Position numbers and translations under genes: made by a program. Of a stretch of 20,812 nucleotides of DNA, positions 1-7,774 are shown one piece after another (position 1 is the stretch's first letter; every line of letters begins with the position of its first letter). The stretch comes from DAOTXN01 sp034435435 (lineage in GTDB: Bacteria; Chloroflexota; Anaerolineae; S140-20): the NCBI GenBank assembly GCA_034435435.1, contig DAOTXN010000171.1:1-20812 (forward strand), read 5' to 3'. The notes below the pieces were generated by a model. That model saw only the letters and a list, made by a program, of their open reading frames with translations, did no database searches and was not told where the DNA came from.

Positions 1-1267
1 TGCCGAAAGTATCTTCCACCAGGTTCACCCGCCAGCGGGAAGCGGCCACAGCGTTGGCCCGCCCGGCGAAACCCGGATCGTTGGGGTCGTTGGGGTGGAA
101 ATATTGGCCGCTCCACCAGAACATATCCCCCACCACCTGTTCGGCGTCGGCGGTCAGGCCCAGGGTGTAAGTGATCCCGTCGGGCGCACGCACGATCCAG
201 TATTCGCCGGTGGTGTTGGGGGCCGAGTCCTCATAACACACGGAGGAATCCGACAGGTCGTTGCAGCGCTCCACGTATAGCGCCGAGAAGGGTTGGGTAT
301 GGTAGCGCCCGTAGGCGACGGGCTGGCCGCTGGTGCTGTCCTTGATCAGCTTGTAACTGCTGCCGTTCATCAGCAGCGAAAAGTCGTTGCTGTAGCCATT
401 ACTGTCTCCATCGCGCCCCACCTTGCGCGCGATCTCGACCCCACCGATACTCCAACCCAGCCCGGCCCAATCGGACTGCACCCACGACAGGATGCCGTCC
501 ACACCCCGGCTGTTGTACGAGAGCGCCAGCCCCGGCTGCAGGCCGCCTCGCCCCGGCAAGACCTCGATGGGATAGCCAAAGGTCGCCGCGCCGCTGAACA
601 GGCTCACCTGCGGCGCGTTGTAGGTCAGCCGCCACCCGCTGTCGACTTGGCGGTCCATGCCCGTCTCCCAGGCGGAAAAGTGCTCCACGATGGCCGTCAG
701 CGTGCCGGCCTGGGCGGCGGCGCGGGCCGGCACGCGCATCCATTCGCCCGTGGCCTCGTCCAGGTAGGCCAGGTAGGGCCAGGCGTCGAGCTGAGGCGCC
801 AGGTCCAGCCGGTCGCCTACGCGCAGCGTCAACGTCACGGGTCTGAAAAAGGTCAGATCCGGTTCCAGTTCGAAGCGCAATGTGGAAGTAAGCGCCTCGT
901 CTGCCGAAAAGCTCAACGTCACTTCGACGGCTTCGTCGACGGCGCCGGGGGGCGCGACGACGCTGACGAGACCGCCGGCGAAATCCAACCGCCCCCCCTC
1001 CGGCGTGAGGGTGCCCGTCACCACGTCTGAAGGCAGGATGTCGCCCAACCAGGGTGCGGGCGTTGGGGCAGGCGTGGGCGTTGGCAGTGGACTGTCAAAG
1101 GCCCCAGCGTCTTCCGTCGTCACCGGAGGCGTTTCCGTATGGACCTGGATGTGCTGGTCGGCAGACCGCGCGGCCGCGCTATGCGCGATTTGTGGCGTTG
1201 GCGCCAGACCGAGCACGAGTGAGCAGACGAGTAGCAGGTTGAACCAGACCGGGGACCGGGACGACAT
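1..1267 (-). CDS. RHS/SpvB-like secreted surface protein, N-terminal part (runs off left edge)
   Basis: This is an open minus-strand frame with no stop from the ATG at 1267 to the window edge (422 codons seen); the 3' part lies outside. The start is set by a near-perfect Shine-Dalgarno sequence (AAAGGAGGT) a few bases upstream. The N-terminus is a signal peptide (residues 1-29, hydrophobic core FNLLLVCSLVLGL). A Thr/Pro-rich linker follows (TPTPAPTPAP, about residues 62-71). Next is a beta-rich stretch resembling a ZU5-type domain (GGRLDFAGGLVSVVAPPGAV, about 85-104). From about residue 215 there is an SpvB/RHS N-terminal-type segment (YPIEVLPGRGGLQPGLALSYNS, then GLGWSIGG). That motif is characteristic of the salt-exposed beta barrel that opens RHS, Tc-toxin and wall-associated proteins. 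Such proteins are usually several thousand residues long and are exported. The family call is confident; whether it carries a toxin, adhesin or degradative C-terminus cannot be seen. It is divergent from the small-RNA gene at 1313-1463. Confidence 0.85.
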   Translation of the reverse strand, partial: MSSRSPVWFNLLLVCSLVLGLAPTPQIAHSAAARSADQHIQVHTETPPVTTEDAGAFDSPLPTPTPAPTPAPWLGDILPSDVVTGTLTPEGGRLDFAGGLVSVVAPPGAVDEAVEVTLSFSADEALTSTLRFELEPDLTFFRPVTLTLRVGDRLDLAPQLDAWPYLAYLDEATGEWMRVPARAAAQAGTLTAIVEHFSAWETGMDRQVDSGWRLTYNAPQVSLFSGAATFGYPIEVLPGRGGLQPGLALSYNSRGVDGILSWVQSDWAGLGWSIGGVEIARKVGRDGDSNGYSNDFSLLMNGSSYKLIKDSTSGQPVAYGRYHTQPFSALYVERCNDLSDSSVCYEDSAPNTTGEYWIVRAPDGITYTLGLTADAEQVVGDMFWWSGQYFHPNDPNDPGFAGRANAVAASRWRVNLVEDTFG

Positions 1268-1312
1268 CGTGTGACCTCCTTTGTGAGCAAAAAAACGGTC
1301 GCGGTTGATCGA

Positions 1313-1340
1313 TTGACATTTCCGAGTAGTATAGTACAAT
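1313..1340 (+). promoter_or_regulatory. Sigma70-type promoter of the small-RNA gene
   Basis: TTGACA at 1313-1318, a 16-nt spacer and TACAAT at 1335-1340. The -35 is a perfect match and the -10 a 5/6 match. Transcription would start near 1347, just before the first hairpin. No plus-strand ORF with a ribosome binding site follows, which fits an RNA gene rather than an mRNA. Confidence 0.75.
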
Positions 1341-1346
1341 ATGATC

Positions 1347-1463
1347 AGAGCAGCCCATACCTTTCAGGTCTGGAGCCGTAAGGTTTCAAAAAGGATGGGT
1401 TGTGTAGCAGCATCCACGAGGGGCGAAGTTCCGGGCAAGGAGGTCGCCCCTCATGGCTTTTTT
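1347..1463 (+). ncRNA. Candidate small RNA (orphan, two-hairpin), about 117 nt
   Basis: This stretch lies between a consensus promoter and an intrinsic terminator and has no coding potential. Hairpin 1 (1351-1402) pairs CAGCCCAT (1351-1358) with ATGGGTTG (1395-1402), then after a bulged A pairs CCTTT (1360-1364) with AAAGG (1390-1394). This makes a 13-bp helix around a 25-nt loop that can itself form GGT/GCC (1367-1377). A short linker leads to hairpin 2, which is the terminator (1414-1456). It does not read as 4.5S/SRP, tmRNA, RNase P RNA or 6S RNA by any motif I know. It could act in trans, or be antisense to a transcript not in the window. The transcript ends are inferred from the promoter and the T-tract. 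Confidence 0.6.
1414..1463 (+). terminator. Intrinsic terminator of the small RNA
   Basis: GAGGGGCGA (1418-1426) pairs with TCGCCCCTC (1444-1452). The helix extends past one mismatch by CCA (1414-1416)/TGG (1454-1456), encloses a 17-nt loop, and is followed by CTTTTTT (1457-1463). The T-tract is on the plus-strand side only, so this gives the direction of transcription. Confidence 0.85.
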
Positions 1464-1884
1464 GTCTATGGCCTTTAGTGTCTAATCTTCCCCATCCAGA
1501 AAAAATGACAAATCGTGGATCAAGCGAGTCTCAGAGAACGAGCGAGCGAAACACCTGAACGGAGTGAGCGGCGATGACGAGAGCAATGTCCCTGTCTGGA
1601 TCGACAAACCATACACGAAGCGTGAGTATGGTACGCGCGAATTATACGTAAATCTGGCATTCAGGCAAGCGCCAACTGCCAATTTTGCGGTTAGATTTGG
1701 TTAGAAAACTTGCGTCGAGACGCGATGGATTCCGGTCACACGTGCCCTGAATGCGACGATGAGCAACGCCGCATACGGCCGGCGCACGTGGTGAAGCGAC
1801 CTTGGTTAGAAACCAATCTTGCCGGCGCTCGTGATTGAGGCACAGCCTGAAAGCCACCATCACCCGCGACCTGAGCCGCGCTGC
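1464..1884. other. Intergenic stretch without a recognisable gene
   Basis: No ORF here has a convincing start or composition. It holds small palindromes only: CCATAC/GTATGG with ACG/CGT inside at about 1609-1631, GCGTC-GA-GACGC near 1711-1722, and TTGGTT-AGA-AACCAA at 1803-1817. The 11-mer TTGGTTAGAAA occurs twice in direct orientation (1697-1707 and 1803-1813). The region just downstream of the delta-60 gene on the minus strand has no clear terminator. Confidence 0.4.
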
Positions 1885-3618
1885 CTAGTGCTGTGCGACG
1901 AGCGGCAGAAAGGCCTCGCGCGGGGGTGTGCCCAACACCCAGAAACCGGGAAGAACGACGTCGGTCAGCGTCACACAATTGGCATCCGCGTCCACAGCGC
2001 CGCCTTGATCGACCCAACGCCACGTCCCCATCCTCTTGAACGCCACCAAGTGGTCCTCAGTCGCACCGACGCTGTTGTACAACTCGGCGTCGGTGTAGCA
2101 AAACACCAGGTCCGCACGGTAAGCGCCGATACAACCCGCGGACACCTCCCAGTGCACCGGCATCTTGCCCGGCCTGGGGCTATCGATGGGAAAGGCAATC
2201 GTCTTGGTCACCTGCACCGTGCACGGGCCGCCGGCACTGAACCTGGCTTTGACGTCCGTGTCACCGATTGGCGTCAGGCTGTCCCCCACGGACGCCGACC
2301 CCGTGACGCGCGTGTCGTGGCGGCCCACGGCGAACACGTCCATTTCGTCTTGATAGGTATACCCGATGATCACAATCTTGCCATCGCGCTGCAGGGCAAC
2401 CGCCTGTGCGCTGAGGAAGCGCGCGTTGGTCGCCACGCCCCCAAGCCCAAAGCCGGCGTCCAGCGTGCCGCTGACGGTGTAGCGCGCCACCACGGCATCC
2501 GTTCCGTCCGGGTTGGCGTCATCCCCCACCACGACGATCTTGCCGTCGGATTGGATGACCAGCGCGTTGCCAGATTGATAGTTGCCTCCCAGGTCGGTGA
2601 TCACTTTGCCTCCGTTGCCAAAGGTGGCGTCCAGATGACCGTCGCGGTCGTAGCGCGCCAGGGCAATGTCGGTCGTGGGCCAAAAGCCGCTATAGCCCAC
2701 CACCATGATCTTGCCGTCGGGCTGCACGGCCACGCCGCGCCCGTGGTCGTCATCGCCAAATTCCGTTATGATCGTCCCGCCGTCGCCAAAATCGACGTCC
2801 AGGGCGCCATCGGGGTGGTAGCGCGCCAGGCCAAAATCCGCCTCATAGTCGCGCGTCTGAACGTGTCCGGCCGCCACGATCTTGCCGTCGGGTTGGATGG
2901 CGATGGCGGCCACTGCGCTGCCCGTGTTTCCCAGCGTGGTGCTCACCAGGCCCCCGCTGCCAAAGGTGGTGTCCAGGCTGCCGTCGCCACGGTATCGCGC
3001 CAGACCAAAGTGATAACTCCAAAAGCTGCCCGCCATCCCCGCGACGACGATCTTGCCATCGCTTTGCAGGGCTACCGCGCGCCCTTCGTCGGTACGCCAG
3101 CCGAAAGACGTCCGCACCACGCCATCAACCCCAAAGGTTGTGTCCAGAGTGCCGTCAGGTTCGTAGCGCACCAGGCCGAAGAGCTCGCGGCCTGTACCGA
3201 TTTCATACGCGGTTCCGGCCATGATGATCTTGCCGTCGGGCTGGATGGCTACGGCGGAACCCCAGTCACGCCACCCGCTCAGATCCGTGACCACTTTGCC
3301 CGCGTTGCCGAAGGAAGTGTCGAGGGCGCCGTCGCTCTCGAAGCGCGCGAGCGCATAATCGGCATACTGGCTCGAGAAGGCGCTCTTGGTTCCTGCCGCC
3401 ACGATCTTGCCGTCCGGTTGGACGGCGACGGCGACTCCAATTTCGCTGCCGCCGCCAAACTCGACGGTCACCATCCCATCGGCGCCGAACGTCGGGTCAA
3501 GCGCACCCGGTGCGCCCTGCGCCGCCACAATCAGCACGCTCCCCACCGCCAACACGGCCGCCAGGATCACCCCCCGGCGGCTCCAACCGGGCCACGCATC
3601 GCTGTCGAGTTTCCCCAT
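1885..3618 (-). CDS. Secreted delta-60 repeat protein (seven repeats)
   Basis: 577 residues. The start is preceded on the minus strand by AGGTAGGA, a usable ribosome binding site. A signal peptide or membrane anchor covers about residues 14-35 (GVILAAVLAVGSVLIVAA). From residue 39 to about 390 there are seven tandem delta-60 repeats of about 55-60 residues, each following the pattern LD-x-x-FG-x-x-G...A-x-QPDGKI-x-x-xG...LARY-x-x-DG. The seventh is degenerate (VGRHDTRV). This family is predicted to fold as an extracellular beta-propeller or other beta structure and is common in surface proteins of environmental bacteria; its substrate is unknown. The C-terminal about 180 residues hold four Cys in a separate domain. 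The protein ends in FLPLVAQH, a hydrophobic terminus I associate with exported Chloroflexota proteins (inference). The long plus-strand frame across the same bases is an antisense shadow. Confidence 0.9.
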   Translation of the reverse strand: MGKLDSDAWPGWSRRGVILAAVLAVGSVLIVAAQGAPGALDPTFGADGMVTVEFGGGSEIGVAVAVQPDGKIVAAGTKSAFSSQYADYALARFESDGALDTSFGNAGKVVTDLSGWRDWGSAVAIQPDGKIIMAGTAYEIGTGRELFGLVRYEPDGTLDTTFGVDGVVRTSFGWRTDEGRAVALQSDGKIVVAGMAGSFWSYHFGLARYRGDGSLDTTFGSGGLVSTTLGNTGSAVAAIAIQPDGKIVAAGHVQTRDYEADFGLARYHPDGALDVDFGDGGTIITEFGDDDHGRGVAVQPDGKIMVVGYSGFWPTTDIALARYDRDGHLDATFGNGGKVITDLGGNYQSGNALVIQSDGKIVVVGDDANPDGTDAVVARYTVSGTLDAGFGLGGVATNARFLSAQAVALQRDGKIVIIGYTYQDEMDVFAVGRHDTRVTGSASVGDSLTPIGDTDVKARFSAGGPCTVQVTKTIAFPIDSPRPGKMPVHWEVSAGCIGAYRADLVFCYTDAELYNSVGATEDHLVAFKRMGTWRWVDQGGAVDADANCVTLTDVVLPGFWVLGTPPREAFLPLVAQH

Positions 3619-3851
3619 CGATTCCTACCTCAGGTGAAAAAAAGTGGGCCAGGCGCTCACCCAGACAACCCCGGCCCCAGTCGCGCCGAGGGTGACAAAC
3701 GCTTCTGCTATGCAACATCGTCCCACGAGCACGCATATAGACCCTGATGCATGTGCGTCCTTATACTGCATCTGTGCTTTTCGCGCCAGCCGCCGTGTGG
3801 CGGGTGGATGGGATGGAAGCGCACGCGACCAAAAACCGGTGCAACGTGAGA

Positions 3852-3873
3852 AAAAGGCATTTTAAGGCCTTTT
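3852..3873. terminator. A/T-flanked inverted repeat upstream of parA (bidirectional terminator or operator)
   Basis: AAAAGGC (3852-3858) and GCCTTTT (3867-3873) form a 7-bp hairpin with an 8-nt loop. A-runs and T-runs on either side would give a short U-tract on both strands. No gene ends into it on the plus strand, so insulation of parA is possible. A parA-region operator is equally possible from position, about 40 bp before the start. The rest of the 3619-3910 divergent gap shows no convincing promoter. Confidence 0.4.
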
Positions 3874-3910
3874 AGCTGTCCCCTTCACCCGTCTAGTAAA
3901 TAGAAGTCCT

Positions 3911-4664
<754 letters not shown>

Positions 4665-4672
<8 letters not shown>

Positions 4673-5030
4673 GAAATCGCTGTTGGAGCAACTGGGGGCG
4701 TCGGCGCAGGACATCCCGGACGAGCCGCTGGAGGCCGTGCCGGAGATCCTGGCCCGGCGACCCAAGCCGCCGAAAGCGGCGCCAAAGCGGAATCGGGAGT
4801 GGGAGGCGCGGCAGCAGGCCAGCGGTCACGGCGTGATCGCATTTCGCAACGTGCCGGCAGAGCTTCGAGACGACATCAAGGCCATCGCTCAAGCGCAGGG
4901 TGTGCGCGTCGGAGAGGTGGCGCGGCTGTTTCTGGAATACGGCCTGGATGCGTATGCGGCTGGCCGCATCTCATTGAACCCGAAACTCAAACAGGGCCGC
5001 CTGACCCTGTACCCGGAAAATGACGACTAG
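4665..5030 (+). CDS. Ribbon-helix-helix partition partner (putative ParB/ParR-like, type Ib)
   Basis: 121 residues. The start ATG at 4665 overlaps the parA stop (ATGGCTAG), implying translational coupling; longer in-frame extensions lie inside parA and were discarded. The N-terminal half is Pro/Lys/Arg-rich and probably disordered (residues 15-50), the position where partners of small ParA proteins carry their ATPase-stimulating arm. Residues 56-98 fit an RHH fold: strand GVIAFRNV, helix AELRDDIKAIAQAQG, then helix VRVGEVARLFLEYGLDAYA. RHH proteins dimerise and insert the strand into the DNA major groove, typically on tandem short repeats. Just such repeats lie 45 bp downstream (5075-5162). 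The fold is read from pattern and the partition role from context; a transcriptional repressor of parA is a compatible second role. Confidence 0.75.
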
Positions 5031-5074
5031 ATTTTTCTCCCACGATCCCTTCGTTGCTCAAGGAAGCAGGTGTG

Positions 5075-5162
5075 GCCGTAAACGGCTGGTTGACCACGGT
5101 AAACCGCAGGTTTTCGGCCCGTTTGCAGGGAGTTTGCGGTCCGTTGACGGCCCGCTTACGGC
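5075..5162. repeat. Eight helically phased 11-bp units: candidate parS centromere
   Basis: Cutting the sequence every 11 bp from 5075 aligns eight related units with approximate consensus NNGTTTRCGGC; examples are CCGTTGACGGC (5141) and CCGCTTACGGC (5152). Units 1 and 3 carry the core in the opposite orientation (GTAAACGG, GTAAACCG). Several units are palindromes: GCCGT-AA-ACGGC at 5075-5086 and CGGT-AA-ACCG at 5097-5106, centred 21 bp apart. The period of one helical turn puts all sites on one face of the DNA. The position just after parA and an RHH gene matches known centromeres of RHH partition systems, such as parC of plasmid R1, built from 11-bp iterons. Confidence 0.65.
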
Positions 5163-5338
5163 CAGCCCGCTCAGAAGCTCCCAGGACGGCTAAAACGAGA
5201 GGACGTACACCATACACCGCATCTTCAAAATCGCCGCTCAGAAACGAATTGAGCGCGCCGAACGCCAAACGGCGAACGAAGTGATCGAAGCTCCAGCTTT
5301 TGGGGGACGCATTCAACGACATCGAGCAGAGGTGAAAA
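5163..5338. other. Remainder of the gap between the partition genes and the SSB-like gene
   Basis: With the repeat array this completes the 308-bp gap 5031-5338. It holds one more isolated palindrome of the same flavour (CGCC-AAAC-GGCG, 5263-5274) and, at its right end, the ribosome binding site AGAGGTG of the next gene. A 76-codon plus-strand frame (5054-5284) spans the repeats but has no ribosome binding site and no protein-like pattern, so it is not called. No clear promoter is visible. Confidence 0.4.
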
Positions 5339-5806
5339 ATGCCCAGGAACAACTTTGTGTACTTGAAAGGTCGCGTCATCAAGCAGCCATTTTTTGGATA
5401 CGTGGCCATCAACGGCAGCGACGGTGGTGAGAAAAAGCCCTTTCTCCAGCTCTACCTGGACACACCCCGCGACCGCACGCAGCCGTCCCAGTTTGCGGGC
5501 GACCGCATCCGGGTGGTGATGTACGGTGACCGGGCTGCGACACTATATCCCACCCTGCACGAAGGGCTGAGCGTCTCCCTGGTGGGGTGGCTGCAGCACC
5601 GCGTGTTCAAGCGGGGCAAGACGGTGATGGAAGTGGTGGCTCAGGAGATGCAGGTGGCCGGACAGCAGACGCCGCCTGTCGTCGATGGGGGCGTGATGGC
5701 GCAATTGCAGGACCTGGCCCGGCAGTTGGAGCTGGACATCTCCAGCACGGTGAAAGCTTTGCTCACCTTTTACCAGGAGGGACAGGATGGGCAGAAAGAC
5801 GGTTAG
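5339..5806 (+). CDS. Single-stranded DNA-binding-like OB-fold protein without acidic tip
   Basis: 155 residues, with a good ribosome binding site (AGAGGTG, 5-6 nt before the ATG). Residues 3-107 follow the SSB OB-fold pattern: NFVYLKGRVI opening strand, LQLYLDT, RIRVVMYGDRAATLYPTLHEG, then SVSLVGWLQHRVF and TVMEVVAQEMQV closing strands. A short linker leads to a helical tail (VMAQLQDLARQLELDISSTVKALLTFYQ) ending QDGQKDG. Canonical SSBs end in an acidic tip ...D-IPF that recruits repair and replication enzymes; that tip is absent here. The protein probably coats ssDNA during replication or transfer of this element. It overlaps the next gene by 20 nt, so it belongs to the same transcript. Confidence 0.75.
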   Translation: MPRNNFVYLKGRVIKQPFFGYVAINGSDGGEKKPFLQLYLDTPRDRTQPSQFAGDRIRVVMYGDRAATLYPTLHEGLSVSLVGWLQHRVFKRGKTVMEVVAQEMQVAGQQTPPVVDGGVMAQLQDLARQLELDISSTVKALLTFYQEGQDGQKDG

Positions 5807-6377
5807 CCTCTCACGACGCACCCTACGCCGCGTGGTTCTGGTCTTATCCGTTCCGCTCGTCATCGTGGGCCTGGCTTATCTGGGTCGCGCGGTCACGCCG
5901 CGTGACAACAGCGGCGAACCGCTGATCCTGAGCCCGTCGCTCAAGGCCACCATCGCATACCGCGCCCAGGCCCGCCGGTGGGTGGAGCGGCTGCACCACC
6001 TGGACGCGGACCTGCAAGCTCTGCTCACCGGGGACCGCGACATCTACACCCAGACCGAGGCCGTGAACGACCTGCTGGAGCGGGCGCTGGGCCTGGCCCA
6101 AGAGGTGGAGCTCAGCCGCGCCCCGGCGGCGCTGGCCGGGCTGCGCCAGCTACTGGTCCAGACCGGCCTGACCTACCTGGACACGACCCGCGCCGCCGCC
6201 GACTGGGTGGGCGCGCCGTTGGCGGAGAACGAGCAGGTAACCCTGGACTTCCTCGGCCAGGCCCGGGCGCTGCTGACCCAGGCCGAGGCCAGTCGCTGGC
6301 TGCAAGAGCCGGAACAGGACGGCGACGAAACGCCGGTGGAGGGCGACGAGAAAGGCGACGACGGGTGGACACCGTAG
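5787..6377 (+). CDS. Membrane-anchored helical protein of unknown function
   Basis: 196 residues, not recognised. The ATG lies 20 nt inside the SSB-like gene and has a strong ribosome binding site (GGAGGGACAGG). The basic N-terminus (RKTVSLSRRTLRR) followed by one membrane segment (residues 16-33, VVLVLSVPLVIVGLAYLG) predicts an N-in, C-out anchor. The rest is predicted almost entirely alpha-helical and Ala/Leu-rich (about residues 50-170), with an acidic C-terminus (EQDGDETPVEGDEKGDDG). It has no catalytic motif or Cys. It lies between DNA-processing genes of the replicon module and overlaps the next gene by 13 nt, so it is co-expressed with them. A role linking the replicon to the membrane is only a guess. 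Confidence 0.65.
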   Translation: MGRKTVSLSRRTLRRVVLVLSVPLVIVGLAYLGRAVTPRDNSGEPLILSPSLKATIAYRAQARRWVERLHHLDADLQALLTGDRDIYTQTEAVNDLLERALGLAQEVELSRAPAALAGLRQLLVQTGLTYLDTTRAAADWVGAPLAENEQVTLDFLGQARALLTQAEASRWLQEPEQDGDETPVEGDEKGDDGWTP

Positions 6378-7774
6378 ACAAGATCAGCACGGCGCAATTC
6401 CAGCAGCTCTTGAGACAGCAGACCGTCCTGCGCGAGATCGCCGAGAAAGAGGCGCGCCAGGCGCGCGAGCAAGTGCTGCGGGTGGCGCTGGCGCTGTGTG
6501 GGGACGCCATCGACCACATCCGGCGCGAGCACACCGCCGGGCTGGACGGATGGAGCCTGACGCAGATCGCCGACCTGGTCATCGCCGACGCCACGGCCCG
6601 TCTGAGCGACGTGGAGCTGGCGCAGCGCATCGGGGGCGACACCCCCTTGCTGCAACAGGCGCGGGACAGGCTGGCCGAGGTGCAACGCCAGCTCGACGCG
6701 AGCCAGCGCCAGGCGTTGAATTACCAGCAAGGCTGGAAACAGGAGCAGGAGAAACACGCAGAAAGCCGGTCGGCCTTGCAAGCCGCCGAAGGGCAGATCA
6801 AGGTCCTCAAACGCTCGCTCTCGGACGCCGAGAAGCGGCTTCAGGCCGCCCTGGCGAAGAGCGAACAGCTCAAAGCGCAGGTGGACAACCTGGGCCACAC
6901 GCTCAAACAGGCCCAGTCACCCCTGAGCGTTGCGCCGCCGCCCTTCGTTCCTGTCGAGCCTGATCAACTACCCCAGGTGCGGCTTCAACCGCCGCCGGAG
7001 AGCAGCGAGCCGGATTGGATGCAGGCGTGGCGGCAGCACAGAAATTTCGAGCGGGCGTCCAGGCTCATCCTGGCAATTGGCAACACGGGTGAATGTCGGC
7101 GTCTGAAGCTGGCCCAGATGCTCGCGGCGGTGTTGGAATTAGACAACCATAACGACACCCGAATCAAACGCGCTTTCAAGTATGCCACCGAAGCCGGGTT
7201 GATCGAAATCATCGCATTCAAACAAATCATCCCCGGCAACAGCCCGCATCTGGTCAAGCTGACCGAGCGCGGCGCGCAAGCCTATCGATTCCTCACCGGC
7301 CAGGAGGCGGCAGTGTCGGTTTACGACCGGCTCAAACCCAGGCACAAAACCGAGGCCCACACGTTTCTCAACCTGGAGGCTGCCGACTTGCTGGCATTGG
7401 CCGGGTATCAGCCAGATTTGTTCTCTTTCGATGAAGAGCGGGTTTCCGGGGGCAAATTCCGGCCCGATATCAAGGCCACGAGCTCTGATGGCGAGGTGTT
7501 GTTCGTGGAGGCGGAGCGCGACCCGGCCAGGTACGGTCCAACCGATCCCCAACGTATGCGCAAATGGGACATCTACTACGACGCCTCCTACGGCCATTTC
7601 GCCATCGTCACCTCGGACCGGGCGGCGATGAACAACCTGCGCTCGGAGGTCGCGTACTGGCAACACGCCCGCCAGCGCCCGCTGCGTCTGTGGATCACCA
7701 ACGTGACCGAGGCGCAGGCGGGCCAACGCGGACCGGATGGGAGCTTATGGTTGGTGAAGGAGCAGTTCGCGTGA
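6365..7774 (+). CDS. Coiled-coil, winged-helix protein with PD...ExE core (replication-relaxation-like)
   Basis: 469 residues. I choose the GTG at 6365 (AGAAAGG upstream) because everything upstream in this frame overlaps the preceding gene and reads as Arg/Gly shadow sequence. Residues 1-90 are helical. About 95-185 is a coiled coil rich in Gln/Glu/Lys (LLQQARDRLAEVQRQL onward). About 228-310 looks like a winged helix ending in LTERGAQAY. Residues 320-450 contain FRPDI (P367-D368) and LFVEAE (E382, E384), then RMRKWDIYYDASYGHFAIVTSD. This resembles the C-terminal half of plasmid replication-relaxation proteins and a PD-(D/E)xK nuclease fold, but the catalytic Lys of ExK is replaced (EAE), so activity is doubtful. 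It overlaps the initiator gene by 4 nt (GTGA). A role in nicking or relaxing the origin, or in DNA binding only, is inferred. Confidence 0.6.
   Translation: MDTVDKISTAQFQQLLRQQTVLREIAEKEARQAREQVLRVALALCGDAIDHIRREHTAGLDGWSLTQIADLVIADATARLSDVELAQRIGGDTPLLQQARDRLAEVQRQLDASQRQALNYQQGWKQEQEKHAESRSALQAAEGQIKVLKRSLSDAEKRLQAALAKSEQLKAQVDNLGHTLKQAQSPLSVAPPPFVPVEPDQLPQVRLQPPPESSEPDWMQAWRQHRNFERASRLILAIGNTGECRRLKLAQMLAAVLELDNHNDTRIKRAFKYATEAGLIEIIAFKQIIPGNSPHLVKLTERGAQAYRFLTGQEAAVSVYDRLKPRHKTEAHTFLNLEAADLLALAGYQPDLFSFDEERVSGGKFRPDIKATSSDGEVLFVEAERDPARYGPTDPQRMRKWDIYYDASYGHFAIVTSDRAAMNNLRSEVAYWQHARQRPLRLWITNVTEAQAGQRGPDGSLWLVKEQFA

Noticed and set aside
293..1030. 245-codon plus-strand open frame
   Set aside because: Shadow of the RHS/SpvB-like gene, which has a signal peptide, a strong ribosome binding site and a recognisable domain.
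1347..1463. 4.5S/SRP RNA or tmRNA
   Set aside because: The conserved SRP tetraloop/asymmetric-loop motif is missing, and there is no tRNA-like end with CCA.
1819..3747. 642-codon plus-strand open frame
   Set aside because: It lies antisense to the delta-60 gene, is rich in His/Arg/Ala with no domain pattern, and only mirrors the repeats of the real gene.
5054..5284. 76-codon frame over the 11-bp repeats
   Set aside because: No ribosome binding site and no protein-like pattern; the DNA repeat explains the sequence better.
5978..6364. N-terminal extension of the coiled-coil protein
   Set aside because: Gly/Arg/Pro-rich shadow of the membrane-anchored protein's frame.
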